Below, piece after piece: positions 1-31,094 of a DNA stretch of 64,000 nucleotides. The notes under the pieces were generated by a model, which ran no database searches, had not been told where the DNA came from, and saw only the letters and a list, made by a program, of their open reading frames with translations. The position numbers and the translations under genes are program-made. This DNA is from Erpobdella octoculata (lineage: Eukaryota > Annelida > Clitellata > Hirudinida > Erpobdellidae): NCBI GenBank assembly GCA_963978895.1, contig OZ022238.1:7304066-7368065 (forward strand), read 5' to 3'. Each line of letters starts with the position of its first letter. The first letter of the stretch is position 1.

Positions 1-97
1 CTCTATATTTGATTCCCCTTGACTCTCAAGGTTGTGTGAAAATTTCATTACGATCGGATGAATGGTGTAGCAATGCATAAATAACATACCTATATAC
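1..97 (-). mobile_element. Truncated Helitron-like (non-autonomous) repeat fragment
   Basis: The stretch around 30-75 carries, on the minus strand, the signature of a short aat/gaaatttt block next to a cattcatccgatcg-like block. A similar block lies near the 5' end of the copies at 3964-4458 and 32364-33907. The copy is cut by the window edge and passes into a (CATA)n array on its other side. Family membership is inferred from this short shared block only. Confidence 0.3.
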
Positions 98-174
98 ATA
101 CATACATACATACATACATACATACATACATACATACATACATACATACATACATACATACATACATACATACA

Positions 175-203
<29 letters not shown>
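98..203. repeat. (CATA)n microsatellite
   Basis: Perfect tetranucleotide CATA repeats, about 25 units, followed by a degenerate TATA/TTTTA-rich stretch to about 320. Open frames through it are an artefact of the repeat. Confidence 0.95.
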
Positions 204-208
<5 letters not shown>

Positions 209-340
209 CAAACATTCATTTTTATATATATATATAGATTATTTTATTTTTATTTTATTTTATTTTGACTTATTATATTTTAGTTATTTTATTTTAAACT
301 ATTTCATTTTAAGTTATTTTATTTAAAATTATTTTCTCAC

Positions 341-2233
341 CTCCCTCTGAACTTTTTCTTTAGCTTCATTTTGTTCCTTCCTTGCAACTTTTCTTTGTTC
401 TTCCTGCAGTCTCTTTTCTTCTTCATATCTTTTCATCAATTTTTCTTCTTCCATTCCTCTGAATCTTTCCATCATTCTCGTCTCCTGTCTCATCATCACG
501 TTCATTTCCATTTCTTTCTTATATGACTCTCTCTTCTTTGTTTCTTGTTCTTTTTTTCTGACAAATTAAAGATTAAAAAAAAGTAATATTTAATTTAATA
601 TGCACTTGAATAGAATTTCAATAACAAACACTGTTAGACTTAAAGACTACAATGAAAAAATCATTTTTCAAAGTCACAAGTCGAGTCTAGACTACAAATA
701 GATTAATTAATTATGTTTTTTAAATAAAAATTCAATACAGTAGTAAGTTGATATCTGTTTCCAGTGTGACACAAATTTAACTAAGTTTGTATCCAGCTAT
801 TTGTACAACTTGTTTTAATTCATGTTTATACTTAAGGGATGAAACACGCCATTTGAAAACAATTGAAACAATAACCAACAAGTATATATATCAACAAATC
901 ACTTAAAAAATATCATAATTTACATTTGCTCTTCTTCATAGATTTTGTTTACTGCTTCTTCAACCAGCATTTTGTCTCTCATTTGCTGCTCTATTTCTCT
1001 TTGTTTCTTATATTTCTCCATCTTTCAATAAATTTCAGTTAGAATGACAAATTTGAGTAAATAGAATCACCATCTAAATAAATAAATAAAATAAAAAAAA
1101 CATGCCCAAAGTTGTTTTCACCTTCACAGACATTATCTGACATTCATCGATAAAATTAACATTTCTTAAACATTTATGCAACACAACTGTAAATATACCA
1201 GAAAAGTCAAAACATGCAACAGATCCATAAAAGGATAACATAAAATCGATGGTAACCTCCTTTAGATGTTGAATTTCTTCTTGCAATGTTAAAGTCATCA
1301 AAGCCTTTCTTTGCTCTTCCAGTTTCACTTTCTCTGTCTCTTTTAGTCTTGCTTGCTCTTCTGCCAGTTGAGCCAGTTCAATTTCTCTCTGTCTTTCTAC
1401 AGACTTGTTCACCTGTTTCTCCAACATTTGACTTTTCATGTTTTTTAGAACGTATGCTGCATCGATTTTCTTCTTCAGTTCAATCAGTTCATGGCTACAA
1501 ATGTTGTTAGGTCTTGAATTAAAATTTTAAATCTATAATTGATTTCAAAGAAAATATACAAATCTTTCACATTTCTTTTTTTTAGTATCAATTATTTAAA
1601 ATATATTTTGCTATATTTATGGACACCTTGAGTTAATCAATTTTTGTCGAATTTTTTCATCTCTTTGAGTTTCTCTCTCAAGTTTTTCTTTTTCACTGTT
1701 CCTTTTTTCTTCTAATTCTTCTTGTTCTTGTCTCCATAATTTCTCTTGCATTGACTGCCAATAAGTTTTATAAAATATAGAATAATCATTTTAATTCATT
1801 ACCATGATTTTTAGACAAGTTTAAAAAATGTAGAATTTGTATTTATCAAAATTTATAAAATTAAATAAATAATTTAAAAATTGCTTCAAAGTAAAACTCC
1901 TATTTTGCCAACAAATTACTGAACCACCAGTGTTTTGCCGAAATGACAAACTTAATTATACTTTGAGTACCGCCATCTAGCGTTAGATTACAAGCTCTCC
2001 CCGTAAACTAAACAAACCCTTTGGTATGCTTCTTCGTTTTCTCTTTCCATCTCCTCCTGGAGTTGCATCCTTACGTTCCGTTTTACTGTAGCTTTTTTAT
2101 CTATTTCAGCAAAAGCGTTTTCAATCTGACATTTTTTCTGTTGCTTTCGTGAGTCTTGAATGAACTCATCAGCAGCCCGTTCACGGCGTAATTTTTGATT
2201 CTGATAATCATAGCTGTTTTTGAATATGGTAGC
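341..2233 (-). CDS. MNS1: MNS1-like ciliary protein (meiosis-specific nuclear structural protein 1), internal exons, partial
   Basis: Five consecutive exons are seen on the minus strand: 2233-2018, 1754-1627, 1494-1257, 1021-924 and 557-341. All have GT/AG borders, and the phases join without a break to give about 299 residues. The predicted protein is almost entirely charged alpha-helical coiled coil rich in E, K, R and Q. Three blocks match my recollection of MNS1: an LKKKIDAAYVLKN block, a DKMLVEEAVNKIYEEEQ block and a KKEMEMNVMM block, in the right order. MNS1 is a microtubule inner protein of ciliary and sperm-tail doublets, normally near 490-500 residues, so the N-terminal exon(s) and the C-terminal third are missing here. 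The 3' part lies beyond the left edge. The exon at 2233 begins at an acceptor (TTACAG), so a further 5' exon must exist upstream; I did not find it. Other trichohyalin/plectin-homology ciliary proteins (CFAP53, CFAP210, trichoplein) are the alternative. Confidence 0.72.
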
Positions 2234-3171
2234 CTGTAATGTAAACAATTAAATTCTATAATAAAAAAAACATTGCTACATATGACAACACAATTTTAAT
2301 AAACCAAAACTCGTGACCATTGACATGTCTCGAAACACCTGTTTGCATTGCCGAGAAATGTTACTATGCGGTTGCTATGACATTGCTTACAGCCAAAAGA
2401 GAGCGGAGCGAATAATGAAACAGAGCGAGTGCACGATAAAATGTGAGCGGTTGTAAGCGATCTTTTTTTATGAAAACAAGAAGTGGTAGCAAAACGTTAT
2501 TTGAGCAAGACATGATCGTCACTATCAGCACAGAAAATAAGTAGCAACATTTTTTTAAAATCTTAGCAGTTGTAAGTCGGTACCACTGTATAGGTATATG
2601 CCAGAGTTTTCCACGGCTCGGGTCTGAAGTGTGATTGGGTCGGGTCGTATCGATCATGGTCGGGTCAAGCTGAAAAAAAAAACATATGAAAACATTTTTA
2701 AAGAACAATAATAAATGTACATTTTTTATTGTTCATTAAGAAATATTTTCATGTTATTTTTAGCTTGACCCGACTTGACCCCTACTCGTTATTCGAACGT
2801 TCCCAAATTTTGCACAAATGATCAGTTTCCTCGAGCGCGATCCAATATAAAAATTTTAAAGTTCCTCCGTGCCTATATTTAATTTAATTAAAGTTTTTTT
2901 TTTATTTTTATAGAAAATTTTTTCTCGACTATAAAGCAATTTAAACATTTTTAAAGGTGTCTTGGATAACTCTTCAAATCAACTGTTTAGGTTTGAAAAG
3001 TTTTAAATAATAAAGCACTGTTTTTAAAAAAGTGTCTTAAATGCTTCCCTTGCTGCATATCAAAACAAGAGAGGTAAAGAATTTTAAAAACGAAATGGTG
3101 TATAAAGTAAACACTTGTGTGGAGTGACCGAAACAATGGGAAGAATTTCAAAACAATCAGAAGCAGGGGAT
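2234..3171. other. Intergenic sequence, no gene recognised
   Basis: The first MNS1 exon and promoter are expected here but could not be identified. At 2625-2790 there is a weak foldback in which gggtcgggtcaagct is answered about 100 bases later by agcttgacccgacttgac, probably a degenerate transposon. The remainder is AT-rich. Confidence 0.4.
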
Positions 3172-3472
3172 CACTGGAGTCAAGCTAGCAGGCGCTCGTA
3201 ACATAGGAAATGAAAGAAGTGGACGTTTTCTACAGTTTAAATAGAAAACTCACTCAAAAAGACCTGAGAGTAATAAGTTACTGTTGTAAGAACTTCACAA
3301 CCACAACCACAGAACTTACTCTTAGGCACCACCACGTTCAGCAGCAAATAGGAGGAAACGACTGTGGTCCTTTATTTTATTTTTTAAATTTTTTTGAGCG
3401 CCTGCTAGCTTGACACATGCATTTTACTGCACATTTCCTATGTTACGAGCGCCTGCTATCTTGACTCCAGTG
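3172..3472. mobile_element. Foldback/MITE-like element with 41-bp terminal inverted repeats
   Basis: Positions 3172-3212 and 3432-3472 are inverted complements over 41 bases with one mismatch (C versus A at the fourteenth base). Both arms contain the block AGCAGGCGCTCGTAACATAG. A third partial copy of the arm core (gagcgcctgctagcttgac) lies at about 3398-3416, in the same orientation as the right arm. There is no coding potential. A target duplication is not clear (at most a short GAT). Confidence 0.8.
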
Positions 3473-3537
3473 GATGAACCAGAGGACATTGAGCTAAAAG
3501 ATTCCAGCATGATGTTACCTTTACTGAGACTCATACG

Positions 3538-3810
3538 CGTAGCCAGGGGTGGTTTTCTCCCGAAATAAAACTTCAAAATATTTTTTGTTTTTATGTAACC
3601 TTTTACTTTGTAAAAATGTACTAAAACAAAAAATGAGATAGTCTGTCATCGGACGTAAATGCAAGAAAACTTTAATGAATATTTATTATTTTTTGAAAAT
3701 ATGGCACAACTGCCCTCTACCAACGATCATTAGGCATTTTTGGAAAAAAGAGTTAAAACCCTTCAGAGACAATTTTTTTCGAACCCTCCTCGAAACCAAA
3801 CCTGGCTACG
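3538..3810. mobile_element. Short MITE with CGTAGCCAGG terminal inverted repeats
   Basis: CGTAGCCAGG at 3538-3547 is matched by its exact complement at 3801-3810, and the similarity continues imperfectly inward (GGTGGTTT versus TTTGGTTT). The 273-bp interior is AT-rich and non-coding. I recall the GTAGCCAGG terminus as common in short DNA transposons of marine invertebrates. No target duplication was found. Confidence 0.55.
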
Positions 3811-3963
3811 CCCATGCTGAGACAGCATTGTTCTACGAAGTGTCATTTTTCAACTAAAACAACATCTTGTTTCAATTTAAAAAAAAATGAAAATACAGTT
3901 TACAGGCCCCCGACTATACTATATATGCCTGTACTTCCGTCCAAAATTTTTATATAAAAAAAA

Positions 3964-4458
3964 CTAGCGAGGTTACCCGGCGTTGCTTGGGGTTTTAAGA
4001 GGTTTTTTATCGTTTTTCTCTTTTGCTCCCGTTTCCTTCCCCGGTTCCTCATCCGCTTCCGGTCACTTTCCCGTTCCCGCTTGCTCTCCCGTTCCCGCTC
4101 GCGCTCTTTTTCTCTTTCCCACTATTTCCTAACTTTTTTTAGCCCATAAAACGTAAAATAGATTTGCTAAAACTGGCTAAAAGTTGCTTGAAGCCTTCAA
4201 ACGTTGTTACGTAAACTAAATTTAAATTTTATTACGCAATTACCTTTGATGGTCGTACATAGGCACTTTTGGCCTGGAAAGTTTTTTGTCCCCCCCCCTG
4301 AGCCGAGGGATCGAAGTGGAGAGTTCAAACTTTCTTAACTTATTCCCCTGTATTAAAACTACCTCCTTGCCAAATTTCATGAAGATCGCTCCAGCGGTTC
4401 GGATTTCTATAAAGGACAAACAAACTCACAGACATTCATTGTTATGCTTTTTATTGAG
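3964..4458 (-). mobile_element. Helitron-like non-autonomous element
   Basis: Read on the minus strand the element would start with TC (TCTCAATAAAAAGC) near 4458 and end in CTAG followed by T at 3964-3967. TC at the 5' end, CTRR at the 3' end and no target duplication is the Helitron pattern. The 5' part carries aatgtctgtgag and a catgaaatttggc block shared with other copies in this window. The 3' part includes GCAACGCCGGGTAACC and a pyrimidine-rich tract (4020-4115). No Rep/helicase coding is present. A SINE or LINE 3' end with similar words is possible. Confidence 0.45.
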
Positions 4459-5228
<770 letters not shown>

Positions 5229-6365
5229 AAAAATATTATGGCTATTAAACTTTCCTAAACCTTTTTATTTTTTCAAAGTTGTTAGTTTACTTTTTATCTA
5301 AATAACCTACTTCTTCCCGGTTGAACTTGACCCCTCAATTTCCTCAAAAGTAGACGGAGCGTTTTTCCACGGACGGATCGTTTCGTTGGCCTGGGACAAC
5401 AAATAGCTGATCAACGATTGTCAGGCTGTTTCATTCTTCTAAGCCATCTAAGCTCACCGGCCATTATTACGGCTGTCTTCTTATGCGATTGTCACTAACC
5501 ACGTATTCTTATACCGGCCGCTTGGTTCATTGAACCCGTAGTCATTTCATGCTAGCAATTTCCCAGCTATGAACCTTATATTGGCGCTGTATAAATTATA
5601 TTGATAGATTTTTATGGGTTGGTAAAAACAATCTTTACAAGTTTAAATTCCTGCCTGTTTCATTACAAATGAAGCACTAAAAAAGTAAACAAATTTAAAA
5701 ATATCCATTTTTATTGAAGGCAAGTTACTGAACGTCTACAAGGGTAACGGAAATTCAGCACTGGAATTACAAAAGCATGGAATATTTCAAGATTTGTCGG
5801 AAATTATTTCGATTGGTCACATAATGATATAAAAGAACATTGGTCCTACAATATTTTTTTCACAAGAAAAGAGAGAAAAGAAACTCCTCTGCTTAAACAG
5901 AATCAGAGAACTCACCATAACAAGTAATCATCCAGTTAAGAAGAAGCATCAGATAACGAAAACATAAATACAAACAAAAATTAAGTCAGACGATTAAATG
6001 CTAAAACACGCGCATGTTCCTTACACCAGAAAAATAATAGATTGTAAAATAGCGATATGGGACGCGAAATGTTGTAAGTGCACTAGAAGTTATTCAAAAG
6101 CAAGACTGGACAAGGTCGTTTTGGCAGCCCAGAGAGTTCAAAAGAGAGAGAGAGAGAGAGAGAAAATAGAGTGCATCGCCGGCTTAACTCAGAAGCAGAA
6201 ATAAATAAAATAAAAACTGAGAATGATAATTACTTCAACAGCAACAAAAACATACAACATCGTATCGTGAAATGTGTTATTATTATTATGAAATTATTGA
6301 AAATCTGATATATATACGGCACTGGCGTTATCGCTTGTTGAAATGTCACGAAATGTAATCTCCTT
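5229..6365. other. Myosin 3' flank and intergenic DNA
   Basis: The end of this interval (about 6200-6365) must hold the 3' UTR of the myosin gene, which is read on the minus strand. No second gene was recognised. A short (GA)n run lies at 6145-6162. Confidence 0.4.
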
Positions 6366-25077
<18,712 letters not shown>

Positions 25078-25990
25078 ATTCGAGATGTATCCGAGATAAG
25101 TTGAGATAGAACGATAAAAGTAATGAAAGTGCAGAAAGCGTTGTTGTTATCTGTCCGAGTGACCGGATGGAAATGTTTTGAAAATCGATCGCAATTTCAA
25201 ATGACAATTTATTTAAAAAAAAAGTATTAGAAAAACTAAAAAGTAGCTAAATAATTATCGATTTAACAATTCAACGAACCAATGAATGAATACGATGTGA
25301 CGGCAGCGTCACTCGAACATACCACCTGAAGAATTTATAAGGCCTATTTATGCACAGGTTAAGTCAAAGCGATATTCAAGTAGGCGTACGGCGGCCGCAG
25401 TACAATTAATTATAAAAGCTCTACGTCGTCTACGCTATAATATGTACATATATAGATATTTCTAATCACGTGTACCCTCATTTATTAAAAACATTCGCAT
25501 ACGCTAAATTAAAGGACGCGAGGCTTTTCTGAAATTTATGTCGTCCAAATTCAATGTTTAAGATGAGCGTCAATTCAAACGTCGGCACGGACGAGATAAG
25601 AATGCAAACTACTAAAACTATCAAACGGATTTGGAAAACGATGAGTCAACACCGCACCTCTCATTTTTCCTACAGGGATGGCAGTGCTTGGTTTTTTTTT
25701 AGGTAAAATCTAAATTGGATCAGTTAAAACTTTTTAGACCGGTTCGTTCGGATAGTTTAAATTTTACACATGACTTATTTATATGACTGTGATATAAAAT
25801 CTTTATTTCTCTGACTACGAATATGGTTTAATATATTTGTTCTTATTAATGGGCAAATAAGCATTAGTTAAATGACGTCACACAATTTTGGCTCATTTTT
25901 ATCTCCCCCCCCCCTGTCACAAAAAGTCGGACATTTCTTTGAAAGCGACGTCACAAATCTATACCCCTCTACTCGGGGACGTTATTTCAA
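25078..25990. other. Upstream region of the myosin gene
   Basis: The myosin 5' UTR and promoter should lie here. I see no TATA box I would commit to, no clear splice acceptor before the ATG, and no other gene. Short poly-C and poly-A runs occur near 25900. Confidence 0.35.
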
Positions 25991-26390
25991 AAGAACAAGG
26001 AGGACCATTTTTCCCTGATTTTGAAATGGGCTCCCTTGGCGTTGAAGTGGGTCCCATAAAGTAGAAAAGGGGTTTCCAAAAAGTCGAAGTAGGCCACAAT
26101 AAGGTTGAAATAGGCCCAGCTCACATTGAAATAGGTTTCCCATACGGTTGAAAAAAAATCCCCATAGGGTCGAAGTGGGCCCAAATAAAGTTGAAGTAGG
26201 CTCCTTGACATTGAAATATGTTTCCTGAGTTTGAAGTGAGCTCTCCTGGCGTTGAAATGGTCCCCTGGCGCTAAAGTGGGTCCCCATATATAAGGTTGAT
26301 AAAAGAATCCACAAAAAGTCAAAGTAGGTTTCCGTATGGTTGAAGTAGGCCCCATGACATTGAAATAAGCTTCTCCTAAGGTTGAAATGA
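25991..26390. repeat. Degenerate minisatellite with gttgaa(a/g)tgggccc-like units
   Basis: Roughly 15 imperfect units of about 25-30 bases, each carrying ttgaaatagg/ttgaagtggg followed by a cc-rich word. Open frames here (FNLRR/FQRQ/LFGP-like repeats) are a consequence of the repeat. No exon structure is evident. Confidence 0.7.
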
Positions 26391-26799
26391 GCCATCGTTC
26401 AAATAATCTTAATTTTTGGAGAAGTACCTCTGACTATCTCCACTTCGGTCATCTTTTTTTTGACAGGAAAAGTGTAGAACCTTTAAGAAAATTTGTTGAA
26501 AAAGTACTTTTAACTCAGGGTCATAACCAGCTATGGGACCAGGGGACCCAGGTATTCGTTAGTCAGTCCTCTCCCCAGTTTTTGTCAGGACCCCACAATT
26601 CAATCAGGGATTCCCAGTTTTTGTATTGTTGTCAAGTTCTGTTGGCACAATTTTTATCGGCTTAAAAATTACTTATATTGTTATGGAATGGCACATACAA
26701 ACTAATGCAACGGTGCTGCTCAGCGAAGTTTCAAAGCAGGAATTCGGTTTTTTGCAAATGTCACTGTCAAAATACTAGGTTTGATGTCACAGGGAAATG
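26391..26799. other. Intergenic, nothing recognised
   Basis: No gene, RNA or repeat identified. Confidence 0.35.
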
Positions 26800-27217
26800 C
26801 CTTGTTGCATGGTCGCTCGTGCAGTTTGTCTTTTCCTAGGGAGATGATCTTTAATGCTAAAAAATGCGTTGTTGACTTGCGGTCTGCAGAGGTATTCGAT
26901 AAAATGGCAGGTGCTGCTGGTTTTCAGTTTAATTATGATGACCATGACCATGTAGTTTAGGTAAAGCGCAAACGAGTACCGCAAACTAGGCTGATCTGCT
27001 CTGTGAGATTTAGCATACGCCTTATCAAGACAAGTCTTGCTCAAGGCGAGAGAGGGAGGGTACTTGCAAAGGCAGCCATTTATAGGCGCCTACCCCTTTA
27101 GCAAATGCGAGTGAACTCCTTGCTTAAGTGAGTTACGCTGGTGACGCCGGTGAGGTTCGAACTGCTGACCTAACGATCGACAGGCGAACGCTCTACCGAT
27201 CTGCCACCAACGCCTGG
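26800..27217 (-). mobile_element. tRNA-derived SINE
   Basis: On the minus strand a tRNA-like head starts near 27217. Box A is TGGCAGATCGGTAGAGCG (27206-27189) and box B is CAGTTCGAACCTC (about 27164-27152), at normal internal-promoter spacing. The body continues through aagcaaggagttcactcgc and ctgcctttgcaagtaccctc toward about 26800. The 3' limit is uncertain. It is not a functional tRNA because no acceptor-stem pairing was found. Confidence 0.72.
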
Positions 27218-27834
27218 TCACCTGCCCATTGAGTCAAGGCAATGTTATTGGTCCAAAGTCCAAAGTAACTCTGCATCACCTCACGAGAGTGCCTTTTACA
27301 ACGTTCTAGATTCTAGATTAAGTCCATGTTGAAATGGACACTGGATTTGGCGAGTCCAGCCTGTTTCATTACAAGCTATTGATTCTTCGTTTCATTACCA
27401 TTACCGCAGAATTATTTTGTTGAAATGTGCTTGGAACCACTAAGCCAGCTCCTTTGCCTCGACCAGGATGGTCTCGCGGACGAAATGCCTACTGAAATGC
27501 AGCTGTGCCGTAGCAAACTCCAGCTAAATTTTTGTAAGAAGAGTCAACACATTTAATGCTAATGTACCGTGATGTGTTTCCAAATATTTACTAGCTGCAT
27601 GCCGGAGCGTGACCCATTCTCCAATCTCAAGCGGACTCTGAGACTCTATCTTCGATCAATGGTCTTCAAGCACAAGGTTCAACTGGTCCTATTAGTTTTC
27701 AAGAAGAACTGCGCTCAAAGTAAATCTGAATATCTCAGTAGAGAAGTTTGAGTAATTTGAAATTACTGAATTATTACATTTAATGAAATCTAGTGAGTTG
27801 AGTTGTTGGAGCAGTAACGTACCTAGACTGCAAG
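27218..27834. other. Intergenic, nothing recognised
   Basis: Unique-looking sequence without convincing coding potential. Confidence 0.35.
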
Positions 27835-28125
27835 GGGTTGACCACTCTCCATGGGTGTACGAAGCAAAAATTCCAAAAAGTTTCTTAGGAATTTTTTTTG
27901 AATTTTTGCGTTTTTTGGATTTTTTGGAATTTTGCGTTTTATGGATTTTTTGAATTTTTGCACTTTTTGGAATTTTTGGAATTTTTTGGAATTTTTTGGA
28001 ATTTTTGCGTATTTTGGAGTTTTTAGGAATTTTTGCATTTTTGTATTTTTTTAACCTTTGCGTTTTTTGGAATTTTTGCGTTTTTTGGAATTTTTTGAGT
28101 TTTTTGCTTAAATTCCAATGTACAC
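27835..28125. repeat. Degenerate ggaatttttgcgtttttt repeat
   Basis: Many imperfect units of ggaattttt, tgcgtttt and ggatttttt, T-rich on the plus strand. No gene. Confidence 0.75.
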
Positions 28126-28974
28126 CAGTATTTTTATGTACACCATGTACGAGGAATTGTTTGAGTGGACAACCTCTCGCTTGACTGGTTGATTATTTTA
28201 ACAATTTATAACGCAAAATCTAGTTTCCCGAATTTGCAAAACGCTCCATCACATTTTCAACAGAGAGATCTTTGTCATTCCTGTTCTCAGCCAGGTTTTG
28301 TTGGCAAACTACGTTCAGAACTTGAAACACTTAGACAGGACATGTTTTAATAATTTGGAACAACTTGTGAGTGATTGGATATTGTAACTCGTCACACAAA
28401 TAAAAAAGGAAACAGAACAAGAAAACCGTAAAAAAACTTCGCTTTTTTTAATTCTTTTTTTAAATTTTTTATAATTTTGTAGTTTGTTTCTTTACATTAA
28501 ATTTGTAATTTTTTTAATTTTTAAAAAGTATTGATTTTATTCTATAATTCACTCAAATGTTGTCCAATCGATCTGAAAATTTAATAAAATGTAGGTAAAG
28601 TCCGCAGCAACAAATAAACCATCAAAATATCAACTTGATATTGAAAATATTTACATAATAAAAATTTTATTTTTACAATGTTTTTCTAGCGCCCTAAAAA
28701 AATATGAAATAATATTCCTACGAGCCTGACAGAATTTCTGAATAATTTGTTCACAATATTGTAACATATGTTATAGCAGTTTCTAATTCATATACAATGA
28801 AAAACGTTAGACGCATTATTTTTTTTTATAAGTGTTTGTTTTACAGAAGTTTTGATATTGTATATGCGCCCAACGTTTTTCATTGTATATGAAAACGAGA
28901 GATCTTCTGGTAGTGATTTGTCTGAGTGTTGTCTGGATGTCAAGCTGGCAAGGCTATTGAGAGTAGAGTCAGAC
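28126..28974. other. Intergenic, nothing recognised
   Basis: AT-rich; two similar words (aacgtttttcattgtatatg and its inverse) at about 28790-28890 form a weak inverted repeat. Confidence 0.3.
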
Positions 28975-29135
28975 CGAAATTCGGTTTCGTTTTCGTTTTC
29001 GAGGCCGAAAATGACCCAAAATGGACTTTAGTACATTTTCGGTTTCGGCCGTAAAAATAAATCAGATGTTCGGTTTTCGGCCGAAAATCTTTCCCATTTT
29101 TCGACCGAAAACCGAAAAATTGTTACCCATTTCAA
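28975..29135. mobile_element. Self-complementary TTCGG-rich foldback element
   Basis: Words such as attttcggtttcggcc (about 29034) are answered by ggccgaaaa and accgaaaa a few tens of bases later, so the segment can form an extended hairpin. Probably a MITE; termini not defined. Confidence 0.45.
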
Positions 29136-29366
29136 GCATAGTGAGCAGGCAAGTCGCCATCTGTCGGAATGTCAAAATACCTGCGAATTTCCTTTGCACA
29201 AACTGAAACAGGACGTCGAGACAAGGTGGAACAGTACATTCCCGATGCTTGAGCGATTGGCTGAACAGCTCAAGGCGTTGAATTTATACAGCGTCGAGAA
29301 TGGTGGAATCGATGTTCTTTCAAAAACAGAATGGGAGCTGGTAGATTGAATTGTTCGCATTCTTAA

Positions 29367-29521
29367 TATGTATATGTGTATGTGTACGTGTACGTGTACG
29401 TGTACGTGTACGTGTACGTGTACGTGTACGTGTACGTGTACGTGTACGTGTACGTGTACGTGTACGTGTACGTGTACGTGTACGTGTACGTGTACGTGTA
29501 CGTGTACATGTACATGTGTAT
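29367..29521. repeat. (GTACGT)n microsatellite abutting the Penelope-like element
   Basis: About 25 hexamer units. The array ends about nine bases before the left inverted terminal repeat of the element at 29531. Confidence 0.95.
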
Positions 29522-29539
29522 GTATATTTGAGACATGCT

Positions 29540-30877
29540 CTAAGAAATACAACTCGCCATTTGGCAGAAACAACTTTTCGAGCCAAATTCTCGACTTTTC
29601 GGTATAAAAACTTTTATAACTTTATGTATAACTTTTACATGGGTCGTTTAGAGGAGATTACTTTCGCTGAAATAGAAGAAACCCCAATTGTTTATGCGCG
29701 ATATGTGGATGATATCTTTCTTCTTGTGAAGTCTGAACGTGAAGTCGTTGCTTTAAAGAATACTTTCGAGAGCAATTCAGTTTTGAAATTTACCTTCGAC
29801 CTAAATGAGAGTAAAAAACAAGTAAATTTTCTCGACACCATCATCACAATAACTGATTCTGGTCCTACTACCAAAGTCTTCATCAAACCAACTAATAATG
29901 GAACATGCCTAAATGGTGACAGCTAGTGTCCGGACAGGTATAAAAGAAGTGTTATTAATAGTTATCTCCTCAGAGCTTATCGTTTTTCCGAAACCTGGTC
30001 AGATTTCCATAAAGAAATAGTTAGAATCAAGCAGTTATTGGTTAACAACAATTATTCTAATAGCTTTGTTGACTCTTTTATTAACAATTTTGTAACCAAA
30101 ATGAAAACATCTGTGAGTTCGGCTGGGTCTGACGCTGACAAGAGTCGTGATGTACCGGATGTACGCCAGGAGTTCCCCGTGTTCTACAAAAATCAAATGA
30201 ATCTCAATTACAGAATTAATGAAAGTATTATAAAGAAGATAATAAAAAAGGAAGTTTCTGTTATAGACCCCGTCAGGAATAAACTGGGTTTATATATTTA
30301 TTACAAAAACTTGAAACTTTTCAATTTGGTCATCAAGAATGATAGAACAAGTATCACTGACCCGTTGCAACAAAGTCACGTGGTGTACCATTTCAAATGT
30401 TCAATTCCACATTGTAAGGTGGATACATACATTGGTCACACTACCACTACGTTGTCAAGAAGACTCACGATGCATCTCCAGTTTGGGAGTATTCTTAATC
30501 ATTATGAATGTATTCATTTGAAAAAGCTAACACGAAAAGAACTTGAAGAAGGTGTTTCGATTTTAACAAGTGAATCCGACTCTTTCCGGCTGAAAATTAA
30601 AGAGACTCTCTATATCTTATCAATGAGACCTGCGATTAATAAACAATTTGATAAATTTCCACGGATTCTCAACTTGTTTGGTGTCAAAGAAAGTAATATG
30701 CATCGGTTACCCTGTATTCCTTCTAACGACGAGGATAACATAAATGATGATACTTCTGACTCGTCCTCTGACACAAATACTTTGGCTGTTGAGGCTGCTC
30801 CTGACGAATCTCATTGTAATGTATCTGAGGAAATTTTTGTCTCTTCTAATATAACACAGCGAAAGCGCAAAAATTGA
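29540..30877 (+). pseudogene. Penelope-like RT (C-terminal part) plus GIY-YIG endonuclease, one nonsense codon
   Basis: One frame runs from inside the left terminal repeat to the stop ending at 30877, interrupted only by TAG at 29924-29926. The upstream part has the RT catalytic motif ARYVDDIFLLV (about 29700-29730). After the stop the same frame continues through CPDRYKRS and LLRAYRF blocks typical of the RT thumb. The GIY-YIG nuclease follows (about 30380-30660): VVYHFKC, a paired-cysteine finger, TYIGHTTTTLSRR, the catalytic Glu in KIKETLYI, and the final Asn in RPAINK. The product would nick target DNA and copy the element RNA in target-primed fashion. The N-terminal RT motifs are absent, so this copy is dead. 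The fact that only one stop is present suggests recent decay. Confidence 0.88.
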
Positions 30878-31094
30878 TGGTGTATTCCAATAGTATAAAT
30901 TTTATAGCGTCTGTGATTTCATTAGCTTATGATTCTGGTCTTAAACACTATGGAATTTTGTTTTACTCATGTTCTTTTTGTTGAGCTTCGTATTCTTTTG
31001 ATTTGATAGCTGGAGTGTTTACTTTTTTGTTAGTGTGCTAATTCTTTGATAATTTCGGTTCTTTCTGTTTGTTTACTTTTCTCGTTTTACTTTT

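Noticed and set aside
1286..1510. Plus-strand frame with leucine-rich sequence
   Set aside because: It is the antisense shadow of an MNS1 exon.
25982..26395. 137-residue frame with FNLRR/FQRQ-like repeats
   Set aside because: Explained by a degenerate minisatellite; no splice or coding signature.
27100..27220. Functional tRNA gene
   Set aside because: A and B boxes are present but the acceptor stem does not pair and a long SINE body follows.
29351..29530. RVRVRV/CTCTCT N-terminal extension of the Penelope frame
   Set aside because: It is translated GTACGT microsatellite that happens to be in frame with the terminal repeat.
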